A DNA stretch of 64,000 nucleotides. Origin: Paenibacillus sp. G2S3 (GTDB lineage: Bacteria > Bacillota > Bacilli > Paenibacillales > Paenibacillaceae). The stretch lies in contig NZ_CP126095.1 of assembly GCF_030123105.1 (NCBI RefSeq), positions 4,340,001 to 4,404,000 on the forward strand. The letters are read 5' to 3'. Under the pieces are notes generated by a model. That model had not been told where the DNA came from and made no database searches. It saw only the letters and a list, made by a program, of their open reading frames with translations. This document shows, one piece after another, positions 17,144 through 25,941 of this stretch; position 1 is the first letter of the stretch, and the number at the start of each line of letters is the position of its first letter. The position numbers were made by a program, and so were the translations under genes.

Positions 17144-18787
17144 TTATTTAGTTGCGAGTAATTTCTTACGGAAATCTGAAGGACTAAGCCCCACGATCTT
17201 CTTAAATACTCGATTAAAATAAAACGGATCATCAATCCCCACTTGTGAAGCTACCTCTTTAATCCTCGTATCTGGTAACTTTAACAGTTCAATCGCTTTA
17301 TTTATTTTTAGTTCATTCATATACTGGACAATACTTCTGCCTGTGTCCTGTTTAAATACACGACATAAATAATTGACATTCATATTAACTTCTTGAGCGA
17401 GACGGTCCAGGGTTATTTTATTCTCAACATTCTCTTGCAGAATTTCTGTGATTCGAAGTACTTCTTTACGATAAATATTGCTTTTGACTTGATACAATAG
17501 AATAATGGCTTCCTGCATCGCTTGTTCAATAGATAGATTAAGCCCTTCCATAGACTCAGCTTGTGAAATATCACTCTCAAAACACTCTAAGAGCGTTGTC
17601 ACCCCTACCCTATTTTGTTCAGTCGATGATAGTACATGGGTATTCCATTTTAAGATCATGATATCTAGATCAGATAATAATCCCAAAAGGTGAAATTTCA
17701 AGACTGAAGGGTCCCATTTGATTTGTTTTGCCTCATTAAATAATATGCTTATGTTCTCCAATACTAGCTTTGTATTCCCCACTTCAACTGCTGCTTTGAC
17801 TTGCTCCAACCATTCCACATAGTTAATGGCGTGTAGTGTCTGGGTTAACTTTGAATGCCCAGCGACCAAAACAGATGCTGGACCCGTATAAAAGTTGTAA
17901 GTTGATGCTCGCAGACACAACGTGTATTGTTCTCTTAGCTGCTTCAAACCTAAAAATGCATCACTTAAGGTCACGCTGACACTTAAATTCAAATATAGCT
18001 TAAGCATCTGCACTAAATTATTCATTAACAGCAACCAACTGGGTTCGTCAGAATAACCAGTCTGTTCATAAACTATAACAATATACTGATTACTCTCCAT
18101 CTCTATGAAATCAAATGCATAGTGATCAGACATGGTTTCTTTCACAATATTCGCTATAGAAAAGCTAAGGAGTCTCTTATTATTAATTTTGCCGTTACTT
18201 AGCGCTTCCACATAATGATCGATTCTTATCATAATAAGATTGCCAGCAAGTCTATCGAAGGGTATTCCGTACTTCTGTGTTTCTTGTAACAAATAAACCA
18301 TGTCCTGTTCCTGATCTAAAAGAAGCTCTCTCCATATACTGTTCCGTTGCTGTAGTTGCGTTTCATTAAGCTTTATTTTCATATGAATGTCCTGTTCTTT
18401 AAGCTCTCGTTCCGTTAATAACTGCTCCGAGATCTTATTCAGCAAGAGAATCAGCTCATCTGGCTTAAGGGTCAGCTTCAACATATAATCTTCTGCTCCA
18501 AGTTTCATGGCTTCCCGCACGTAAGCATAATCATCATAATTACTAAGCACTACAAATTTCCCAGTGAATTTGCGTTCGTTGAGCGTTCGGATTAATTCAA
18601 GTCCATCCATATTAGGCATCACAAGATCCATAATCACGATATCGATCGGTTCTGTCTCTATGACCTCAAGAGCTTTGTATCCATCTGCAACAGCACCAAC
18701 CAATTTAAATCCATATTCATCCCATTTAATTAGTGTACTAAGTGCAATCCTCACTATTTTCTCATCATCCACAATTAGTATCCGCAT
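17144..18787 (-). CDS. YesN-type response regulator (receiver plus AraC DNA-binding domain)
   Basis: Receiver domain (D7/D8, phosphoacceptor D54 in IVIMDLVMP), a long middle helical region and a C-terminal AraC-type double HTH (LAQEVNMNVNYLCRVFKQDT, VASQVGIDDPFYFNRVFKKI). The ATG at 18787 has AGGAGG nine bases upstream (547 residues); the longer frame to 18838 lacks a ribosome site. It overlaps the kinase gene by 23 bases, so the two are translationally linked. It most likely activates the DUF5107 and importer promoters through the shared 29-bp motif. Confidence 0.94.
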   Translation of the reverse strand: MRILIVDDEKIVRIALSTLIKWDEYGFKLVGAVADGYKALEVIETEPIDIVIMDLVMPNMDGLELIRTLNERKFTGKFVVLSNYDDYAYVREAMKLGAEDYMLKLTLKPDELILLLNKISEQLLTERELKEQDIHMKIKLNETQLQQRNSIWRELLLDQEQDMVYLLQETQKYGIPFDRLAGNLIMIRIDHYVEALSNGKINNKRLLSFSIANIVKETMSDHYAFDFIEMESNQYIVIVYEQTGYSDEPSWLLLMNNLVQMLKLYLNLSVSVTLSDAFLGLKQLREQYTLCLRASTYNFYTGPASVLVAGHSKLTQTLHAINYVEWLEQVKAAVEVGNTKLVLENISILFNEAKQIKWDPSVLKFHLLGLLSDLDIMILKWNTHVLSSTEQNRVGVTTLLECFESDISQAESMEGLNLSIEQAMQEAIILLYQVKSNIYRKEVLRITEILQENVENKITLDRLAQEVNMNVNYLCRVFKQDTGRSIVQYMNELKINKAIELLKLPDTRIKEVASQVGIDDPFYFNRVFKKIVGLSPSDFRKKLLATK

Positions 18788-20567
18788 CAGTTGAGTCCTC
18801 CTGAAGTGTAGAAATATAAGGTATCGTGATGATAACATCCGTGCCTTGATCAGGCTTACTCCAAATCTCTAATCCATAGGGATCTCCATAATGTAATTTG
18901 ATTCTTTCCCGTACATTACCAATGCCGATATTTGCTAATCGATTCTCTGAATGATTATCTCTTAGCTGCAATATCTCCTGTAACTTTTCAGCGCTCATAC
19001 CTTTCCCGTTGTCGCTTAACTTGATCTTTAACACCTCTCCGATCAATTCAGCAGTCATTGTAATTCTAGGTTCCATATTTTCACCGCTTAATCCATGAAT
19101 TATCGAATTCTCTACAATGGGCTGAAGCAAAAATTTCAACACCTGAGTATCTAACAACTGTTCAGGAATTTGTACATCAACCTGTAATGACATCCCGTAT
19201 CTAATTTGTTGAATAACGACATAGTTCTTGATGTTACGAAGCTCTTCCCCGAGCGTTATCCGCTCATTCTTCTGAACAATTGTACTTCGAAGTAATTCAG
19301 CCAATGCACCCAAACCATTGCTTACACTATCCGCTTGACTAAGCATCGCCGTCCACTTTAACGAACTCAGTGTATTAAAAAGAAAATGCGGATTAATTTG
19401 TGCCTGCAACATTTGTAGCTCAATCCCCCTCTTCTGTGCCTGCTCTTGTTCCACACTCTCTATTAATAGTTTGATTTCCTCGATCATGTCTTCAAATTTC
19501 CCTGAAAGATATCCGATTTCATCTGGATTATTGTCGTTTATTTCTACCTTTAAATTACCTCGCATAACCTGGTTCATTCCACTCACTAACTTCTTAAGAG
19601 GTGTGGAGATACTAATAGAGATGATGGTTGCAAATAATGAAGAAACAACTACACATATGACGGCAATGAAGAACATTTCATTTCTAATCTCTACAGATCC
19701 CATGTTCAAATAGGCTTGCGGAATTAAACTAATTACATTCCAATGAAGCACCTCATTATGTGTATTTATGAAAAAGTAGGGCTCCGCTCGCAGCGTGACT
19801 ATCCCCGTCTCCTTACGCGAGTTTATCAAGTCATTTAAAGTACGATTAGCTTCCAAATCCTGATCAGATTGAAACAAGTGATTGTTGCTCGTCAATATTT
19901 CTCCTGCATCATTCATAATGACTTGTTCACTACCTTGTCCCATATTAATGCTTCCAAACAAAATCTGTGAAAATAATTCCTCATCAATCCCAATAATGAC
20001 GAACCCCACAGTTTCACCCGAACCATATGAAAGTGGAATTCTCCTAGCCAATGAGAGGATATTATCACCAGCTGTCGTATGGGCTGTGGTCCAGATATCC
20101 GCACTTTTATTCTGTTTTGCCTGAGCAAATATTCGCTGCTTATCCTCTGTAGTAAATTCTTCGTATCCATAATCGTACAGAACTTGTCCATTATTAGTTA
20201 GAATCTGTAAGGTTTTGATTGTAGCAAACAACCAAAATTTATCGCTTAACACAGTGTCTTCAAACTTCTTATGTAAGTTACTAATATCAAGATCACTCAA
20301 TCTATTGTAGCGGAGCAATGCTTGCTGGATATCTCCATTCAACATGATTTGATCGGCGAAAGTCTCATATTTGGCCACTTCTGTTCCAATCTTGCTTCCT
20401 AAGAGGCGTAATATATCATTTACAAAGGTAGTCGTCTTAGAGGTGATCGCTTCATTCGATTTATGGTAAGCTAGAAATCCGAAGGTACACAGTGGAATAA
20501 TAGCAAGCAGCAGAAATGAAATCATTAAGCGTCGCTGAACTTTTGACTTTCGAAGTAATTTAATCAT
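18765..20567 (-). CDS. YesM-type sensor histidine kinase
   Basis: Membrane kinase with TM1 near residues 14-33, an extracellular sensing domain (about 34-290), TM2 (about 293-315), a HAMP linker, the His_kinase phosphoacceptor motif QINPHFLFNTL (near residue 395) and a HATPase_c domain (IVENSIIHGL N-box, LSDNGKGM G1, NIGIGNVRERI G2). It pairs with the overlapping YesN regulator. The ATG has no ribosome site of its own; a 10-codon micro-ORF with a strong AGGAGG ends across this start codon, so translation probably depends on coupling. The extracellular partner is likely the lipoprotein encoded downstream. Confidence 0.94.
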   Translation of the reverse strand: MIKLLRKSKVQRRLMISFLLLAIIPLCTFGFLAYHKSNEAITSKTTTFVNDILRLLGSKIGTEVAKYETFADQIMLNGDIQQALLRYNRLSDLDISNLHKKFEDTVLSDKFWLFATIKTLQILTNNGQVLYDYGYEEFTTEDKQRIFAQAKQNKSADIWTTAHTTAGDNILSLARRIPLSYGSGETVGFVIIGIDEELFSQILFGSINMGQGSEQVIMNDAGEILTSNNHLFQSDQDLEANRTLNDLINSRKETGIVTLRAEPYFFINTHNEVLHWNVISLIPQAYLNMGSVEIRNEMFFIAVICVVVSSLFATIISISISTPLKKLVSGMNQVMRGNLKVEINDNNPDEIGYLSGKFEDMIEEIKLLIESVEQEQAQKRGIELQMLQAQINPHFLFNTLSSLKWTAMLSQADSVSNGLGALAELLRSTIVQKNERITLGEELRNIKNYVVIQQIRYGMSLQVDVQIPEQLLDTQVLKFLLQPIVENSIIHGLSGENMEPRITMTAELIGEVLKIKLSDNGKGMSAEKLQEILQLRDNHSENRLANIGIGNVRERIKLHYGDPYGLEIWSKPDQGTDVIITIPYISTLQEDSTDADTNCG

Positions 20568-20592
20568 TAGCGTACACTGAAGTTAGATTCAT
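20560..20592 (-). CDS. Leader micro-ORF coupled to the YesM kinase
   Basis: ATG at 20592 with AGGAGG at 20602-20607 (nine-base spacing) opens ten codons, encoding MNLTSVYAND, and stops at TAA 20560-20562. The kinase start ATG (20565-20567) lies inside its last codons in another frame, an 8-base overlap. The strong ribosome site in front of the micro-ORF, and none before the kinase, suggests translational coupling. Confidence 0.55.
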   Translation of the reverse strand: MNLTSVYAND

Positions 20593-20756
20593 ATCGTTGA
20601 ACCTCCTGATAACAGATCATTTGAAGTAACTATTCAGCAATGTAGAATCTAAAGGAGTGAAAGGATTTATACGAGGTACTAAATGCCCATTTCTAAATAC
20701 CATGATATAGGAATCTCTCCCTCGTCCCCCTAATATAGTTTAGGAAGAAGGGCGGG

Positions 20757-21608
20757 ATGCACATGGGTACCAAAAATGATCAAGAGCAAAGGGCTATCTT
20801 TCTAGCTGCCATCTGCGGACAGACCTATGCGCAGTTTACAAATAAAGACGGTTCGTTCGTCGTTCCATTAGATTATCAGATCGTGCATAGCATTAATGCA
20901 AGATCCATCAGCGAGGTGTGGGAACGCTTCGGATTTATTCTGGAATCTCCACAAGAGATTATTATTGCCTTCCGGGGAACCAGCTCGACGACCGATTGGA
21001 TGTCCAATGTCATGGCCTCACAGGAGAGATTCAATTACATTAAAGAGGATACCCTTACCCATCGTGGCTTCACGAATATCTATTCATCAGCACGCGATGG
21101 GATTATCTCTACACTCGCTAAGCTATCTCCCGATAAGACCTTATACATTACTGGTCACAGCCTAGGTGGAGCACTTGCCACTTTATGTGCTATTGATCTT
21201 GCGGCCAACACCTCTCACACCTCACCTAACCTGTTCACTTATGGTTCCCCACGTGTTGGCGATCCGGACTTCGTAAATGCTTTTAAACAATATGTCCGAA
21301 AGAGTTACCGTTATGCCAATCTCTTTGACGTTGTTACCTACGCGCCTCCACATGTTTATAGGCTACCAAAGCGGGAAACAAAGTACTATTACAGTCATGT
21401 CCATACTTTTTTATCACTGTCTTTCCAGAATGGATCTGCAAGTAGTAATCATATGATCAGCTACTATTTCACAGAGCTCTCCAAGCTTCAACCACAATAC
21501 TCCGAGCAGCTATGTTCAACAAACCCTGGATTCTGTCCAGTTATAAGTAACCCCATCATAAGCGCATCAATTCCATTAACTGCACCTCATGAGGAGACAA
21601 CTTACTAA
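20757..21608 (+). CDS. Class 3 lipase family protein
   Basis: Alpha/beta hydrolase of the Lipase_3 (fungal/plant-type triacylglycerol lipase) family. It has the oxyanion segment IIAFRGTSSTTDW (69-81), the nucleophile elbow ITGHSLGGAL with Ser135, a probable catalytic Asp191 (LFDVVTYAPP) and His214 or His216 (YSHVHTF). There is no signal peptide, so it is predicted cytosolic or non-classically exported. GGAAG precedes the ATG at 20757 by nine bases; a second in-frame ATG two codons later is possible. It is divergent from the sensor-kinase operon. Its 3' end overlaps the convergent GH39-fusion gene by 53 bases. Confidence 0.9.
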   Translation: MHMGTKNDQEQRAIFLAAICGQTYAQFTNKDGSFVVPLDYQIVHSINARSISEVWERFGFILESPQEIIIAFRGTSSTTDWMSNVMASQERFNYIKEDTLTHRGFTNIYSSARDGIISTLAKLSPDKTLYITGHSLGGALATLCAIDLAANTSHTSPNLFTYGSPRVGDPDFVNAFKQYVRKSYRYANLFDVVTYAPPHVYRLPKRETKYYYSHVHTFLSLSFQNGSASSNHMISYYFTELSKLQPQYSEQLCSTNPGFCPVISNPIISASIPLTAPHEETTY

Positions 21609-24093
21609 CTAACGAATAGGTGCCCGTTATTTCGATTTGTTCAAAGGCCAATTGCGGGCAGCTTGCTTGCTTCAAATAATCCAGGGTGTCAGCATCTATA
21701 GGGTGAGGCGCCCCCATTTGTACCCACAAGTCGAAAGCGCTTCCATATTGTCTGTTGATCGTATGTCTTTTGAGCGTATACACGCCTGGGTGAAGATCTG
21801 TTAGTTCCAATGTCAACTCTATGGCTCCATCTTCTTCAAACACATCGTATCTATTCGTGCGACTAATGAGCGAGGCATCACCTTTTTGGTACAATGAATC
21901 GATATGCGCGTAAGCATACATCAACACCTGCAGCCCCATATCACTACTAGTAATGTAATATCCTTTTCCTTGATGAATGAATTGGCGGCCTAATTTTGCA
22001 AGCAGTTTAAACGCGTAGAAGGCTGGCTTTGGTATCCCGTTATACGTCATCAGCCCCAGACCTCCATGAAACATCTCTGACGACATTTTGAACTCCTCGA
22101 GCAAATCCGTAGCCGTCCAATAACCAAAACTATGGAGACCATCCATATTCTCCAATACATTTTTCACGATATAAGCTGCCTTAAAGCATGTATCATTCAC
22201 TAAATCACGATGAGAGCCTGTAGCATTCCATTCTGTCATATGCAGTTCAGGAGCATCCTTCCCCATAACCTCAGTTACGGCTTCCTTCAATTTAATAATG
22301 ACTCGCGATAAATATTCTATATCCGCTGAAAGCTCTATTTTTTGAAACAACACATCCGGATTCTCTTCATAATCCATTTGAGTCACATTAGATGGTCTTA
22401 GCGATTCATCATACGGGTAACTGTGAATGGATATAAAATCAGGCTTTACGTCCCGTCTGCACACATCATGCAGAAACCGTGTCAACCAATCTGACTGAAG
22501 CATCGTAAGGGATAAGATGCCTGGCCCTCCTACACGTAGCTCAGGATCTATGGATTTAATGGTTTGGAATGTGGAAATGAACAACTCACAGTAAGCTTCA
22601 TTACTATCTGGCCAAAAAATATGGATATCCGGTTCGTTCCATACCTCGAAATACCACTGCCGTACTTCATGAATGCCATATCTTAGAATGTAATGTTTAA
22701 TAAACTGATGAATCATCTGGTTCCACTTGCCGAGGTCCTTTGGACTACCCACCAAACTCTTTTTATAGAAAACGGAAGTAGCTCCATCTCCCGCAAGCTG
22801 GCGTGGTAAAAAGGAAAGCTCTAAAAACGGTTTCAATCCTGCGCTAAGCAAAAAATCAAATAATGAATCGCTATAAGCAAAGTTCAGGCTTACTTCTCCC
22901 CGCTCATCCTCACCATAAATCATCATCTCATCATCAAAAATACCGTGAAAGCGAATATACTGAAAGCCAATTTCTCGTTGCAATTGCTTAATATGTCTTT
23001 GTACCTCTGCAAACAACACCTCTTTGGCCTTTCCCACCGTCATGAGCTTTTTCCAAGTATGAGCAAGCTTCTTGCCTTGGTTAGACTCTATCGATATCTT
23101 ATGGGACTGCTTATGTAAAGTAAGGGGAACCGGTAGATTGGATGTGGCTGATACCAAATTATTAGGAAGATATTTGAATAGCGACTCAAACGCATGGGAG
23201 GGATTCATATCAAAATAGTTAAACTGGGCCACACTATTTTTCTGAAATGAGCTACGTCCTTCCAAGACAGTCTTTCGGTATTCTCCAGGCGTCTGTCGAT
23301 AGAACTCTTTGAACACCGCATTAAAGGATTTTAGATTGGGAAACCCATGATCATGAGCAATCTGTGTGATGGAAAGATTGGTAAGCGTCAAATCTTTTAC
23401 AGCTTTATCCAAACGCACCGCGTTCACATATTTTGTAAAAGAAGTCCCCATATACTCTTTAAAAAAGCGCGACAAATACGGAACAGTCAAATACTCTTGA
23501 AGGGCTAACTGCTGAATATTAATTGCCCGATTGTAGTTCTCTTTGACATAAGAAGTAATCCGCAGTAGACGCTCACGATGCTTATCTTCCTGCTTCTCAG
23601 GACCTTGGTCTTGTGCACAAAAACCTTGCATGAGTAAATAAGTTAAATTAAGCAGACAAGACTGTATGCGTAAGTGATACCCTTGTGGGCGCTTATTGTG
23701 GAGCAGCATCATCTCAGCTAGCAAGGTACGGAGTTCATCGAACTTGGATTGTTCTTCATCGCTAGAAGCAGTCGCAGAGTTACATTCGAATGATATTTTT
23801 TCGATCTGAGGTTCAATCTGAAGCAGATAAGAAACTGGAACTTGCAAAGCTAGAACCAAGTTATTCTCTTCCGCTTTAATGGCATGAATCTCGTTGGCAT
23901 TAATCAGAAACAAATCTTCTTCATTTAACTCTGTATATCTATCTTTTGTGAAAATCTCAAGTTTCCCTTTGAGTACGAATAATATTTCTATGCTATCATG
24001 CCAATGATTCGGAACCTGATGGGTACTATGCAAAAACAAGTGGACCGGAAGATGATCGTCCATCTCAATATTTTCGTAGGTGTAGCTTTGCAA
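21556..24093 (-). CDS. AraC-type regulator fused to a GH39 glycoside hydrolase domain
   Basis: An 845-residue fusion. The N-terminal cupin (PNHWHDSIEILFVLKG) is followed by an AraC double HTH (about 175-275; LALQEYLTVPYLSRFFKEY, IAHDHGFPNLKSFNAVFKEF) and a C-terminal GH39 beta-xylosidase-like barrel (about 300-840). Both GH39 catalytic glutamates appear intact: acid/base Glu487 in VWNEPD and nucleophile Glu621 in MTEWNA. There is no signal peptide. The start is TTG at 24091-24093 with AAGGAGGG six bases upstream. The GH domain may serve as the sugar-sensing effector domain or may hydrolyse the inducer. The beta-glycoside operon just upstream, ended by a terminator, is the obvious candidate target. 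Confidence 0.9.
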   Translation of the reverse strand: MQSYTYENIEMDDHLPVHLFLHSTHQVPNHWHDSIEILFVLKGKLEIFTKDRYTELNEEDLFLINANEIHAIKAEENNLVLALQVPVSYLLQIEPQIEKISFECNSATASSDEEQSKFDELRTLLAEMMLLHNKRPQGYHLRIQSCLLNLTYLLMQGFCAQDQGPEKQEDKHRERLLRITSYVKENYNRAINIQQLALQEYLTVPYLSRFFKEYMGTSFTKYVNAVRLDKAVKDLTLTNLSITQIAHDHGFPNLKSFNAVFKEFYRQTPGEYRKTVLEGRSSFQKNSVAQFNYFDMNPSHAFESLFKYLPNNLVSATSNLPVPLTLHKQSHKISIESNQGKKLAHTWKKLMTVGKAKEVLFAEVQRHIKQLQREIGFQYIRFHGIFDDEMMIYGEDERGEVSLNFAYSDSLFDFLLSAGLKPFLELSFLPRQLAGDGATSVFYKKSLVGSPKDLGKWNQMIHQFIKHYILRYGIHEVRQWYFEVWNEPDIHIFWPDSNEAYCELFISTFQTIKSIDPELRVGGPGILSLTMLQSDWLTRFLHDVCRRDVKPDFISIHSYPYDESLRPSNVTQMDYEENPDVLFQKIELSADIEYLSRVIIKLKEAVTEVMGKDAPELHMTEWNATGSHRDLVNDTCFKAAYIVKNVLENMDGLHSFGYWTATDLLEEFKMSSEMFHGGLGLMTYNGIPKPAFYAFKLLAKLGRQFIHQGKGYYITSSDMGLQVLMYAYAHIDSLYQKGDASLISRTNRYDVFEEDGAIELTLELTDLHPGVYTLKRHTINRQYGSAFDLWVQMGAPHPIDADTLDYLKQASCPQLAFEQIEITGTYSLVSKLSPHEVQLMELMRL

Positions 24094-24151
24094 CTAGCAC
24101 CCTCCTTTCACTCTCTCAAAATATGTCTTATGTCCTATTATATTATAAAAA

Positions 24152-24186
24152 AAGCGATTGAATAGAACTATCCTATTCAATCGCTT
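24152..24186 (-). terminator. Strong terminator of the symporter-GH3 operon
   Basis: Perfect 14-bp arms (24152-24165 and 24173-24186) with a 7-base loop; on the minus strand T7 follows. It lies 31 bases after the stop of the second GH3 gene. Confidence 0.9.
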
Positions 24187-24216
24187 GATACTATCACAGA
24201 TCTCTATAAACTCTGA

Positions 24217-25917
24217 TTATAGTCGTGTATCCCAATAACCGCAAAACGGGTCAACAGGATTAACTCCTTTAAAGGAGGAACGCCCTACAAGCTTCTCGAT
24301 AAGTGCATCTATCACATAATTACTTGGTGAATAAGCATTAATGAACGTCGGTATACGCGGTACATCGAGCAAATGATATGGATTCGCTACAGAAATAAAC
24401 ATCGTTGGCAGTTCTTGAATAAACCATGGCATGTCTGCCCCAAATGGAGGCGCCCAATTAATCCGCACAACCGTTTGATTACTATGGGTCTCCAGATTTG
24501 AGATATAGACTGCAGCATCATAGTGATCCGTTAACGCCTTCACACCTCCGAACATAGCACTGAAATCAACTTCACTCTTATTGAATAGCGTTACTTCGAA
24601 ACCTTCCTCTTTTAGCTTGGAAATGAAGTACGGTGCAATATCTGCCCCTCCGAATAAACCTTCCTCGCCTCCTAATGTGAATACCAGTAGACGTTTATGA
24701 CTCTCAGGACTGATTGGGAGCATTTCCTGTGTATCCTTCACTAAGGTAACTGACTCATCTGCACATTCCTGAGCCCAACGCACATGCTCTTCGCAGCCTA
24801 AGACTGCTAGTGCTTCTTGTTCTGGAACGAGCGTGCCTTGTTGTTTCTTTTTATGAAGTCCCAGTGCAGCTTTTACCCCAAGGATACGAGTAACCGCTTC
24901 GTTCACTCGCGCCTCAGTCAGAATGCCATTCTCAATGCCTTTCATCATATAGGCAAAGTCTTCTTCTAAACTCTTGTTAAAGAGAAACATATCACAACCC
25001 GCAGCTATGGATGTTGGAACCGCAAGTTCCCGTTTCATTGCCATTGTGTACCCTGCCATTGGTGTAGCATCCGTAGTGATCAATCCATTGAATCCAAGCT
25101 TATTACGCAACAAATCATTTAAAAGCTCTGGTGCTAACGTTGCAGGCATAATCTCCAAATCTGTAATCCCCGGACGTAATTCTCTGGAATAGGCGGGCTG
25201 AGCGATGTGCCCTACCATAACCGTATGTGTGCCAGCTTCTATACAATCCGCATATACCTTGCCAAAGGTTGCATCCCACTCTTCCACCGAAAGCGAGTTA
25301 ATGGAGGTTAATAAATGCTGATCCCTTTCGTCAACGCCATCTCCAGGGAAGTGTTTAATAGATACGGCCATGCCATGATCTTGAATCGCTTCGGTATACG
25401 CCTTGCTCATGCGAGCTACTCTCTGCGGATCAGAACCGAAGGTTCTAGCGTTGGTTATTGGATTACGGAAATTATAATCGATATCGAGAATGGGTGCGAA
25501 AGCCCAGTTACAACCTACAGCTCCACCCTCCCGTGCGGCAATGATGCCAAGTTTACGGGCCATTTCAGTATTATCCGTTGCCGCCACCTGCAGCTGCTTG
25601 CCGAAGAATGTACCCTCTGCCGCAGAGCCATTACCTCCTGCTTCAAGATTAGCTGCAATGAGAAGAGGAATCTCCGATGTATCCTGTAAGTAGCGATGTG
25701 TTTCTTGCACCATCTCTCCGGGTCCGGGACGGAACATAATCCCGCCAATCTTAATCCCTTGAGTCAAAAGAGCAAGCTGCGCCTTATCATCAGTGAAACC
25801 GATCGGACAAAACAGCTGCCCAACCTTTCCAGCCAAATCAAGAGAGGCTAAGGTTTGTTCTACCCACTTCATCCCCTCATCATCTAGATGAAAAGGCTTA
25901 GCTTTTAAATCTACCAT
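24217..25917 (-). CDS. GH3 glycoside hydrolase, NagZ-like
   Basis: Family 3 glycosidase with a TIM barrel (about 20-350) and a C-terminal alpha/beta-sandwich domain (about 380-566), as in the two-domain Bacillus NagZ. The barrel carries a variant of the NagZ loop, KHFPGDG followed by ERDQH (188-201), keeping a His201 that could be the NagZ-type acid/base, and Asp283 (LITTDATPMAG) as nucleophile. This suggests beta-N-acetylglucosaminidase or a related activity, but the loop differs from the usual KHFPGHG..DSH. There is no signal peptide, so it is cytosolic. It follows the first GH3 gene by 24 bases and has a weak GAGG site. Confidence 0.88.
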   Translation of the reverse strand: MVDLKAKPFHLDDEGMKWVEQTLASLDLAGKVGQLFCPIGFTDDKAQLALLTQGIKIGGIMFRPGPGEMVQETHRYLQDTSEIPLLIAANLEAGGNGSAAEGTFFGKQLQVAATDNTEMARKLGIIAAREGGAVGCNWAFAPILDIDYNFRNPITNARTFGSDPQRVARMSKAYTEAIQDHGMAVSIKHFPGDGVDERDQHLLTSINSLSVEEWDATFGKVYADCIEAGTHTVMVGHIAQPAYSRELRPGITDLEIMPATLAPELLNDLLRNKLGFNGLITTDATPMAGYTMAMKRELAVPTSIAAGCDMFLFNKSLEEDFAYMMKGIENGILTEARVNEAVTRILGVKAALGLHKKKQQGTLVPEQEALAVLGCEEHVRWAQECADESVTLVKDTQEMLPISPESHKRLLVFTLGGEEGLFGGADIAPYFISKLKEEGFEVTLFNKSEVDFSAMFGGVKALTDHYDAAVYISNLETHSNQTVVRINWAPPFGADMPWFIQELPTMFISVANPYHLLDVPRIPTFINAYSPSNYVIDALIEKLVGRSSFKGVNPVDPFCGYWDTRL

Positions 25918-25941
25918 GTCTCAAACCTCACTCTCTCAGAT

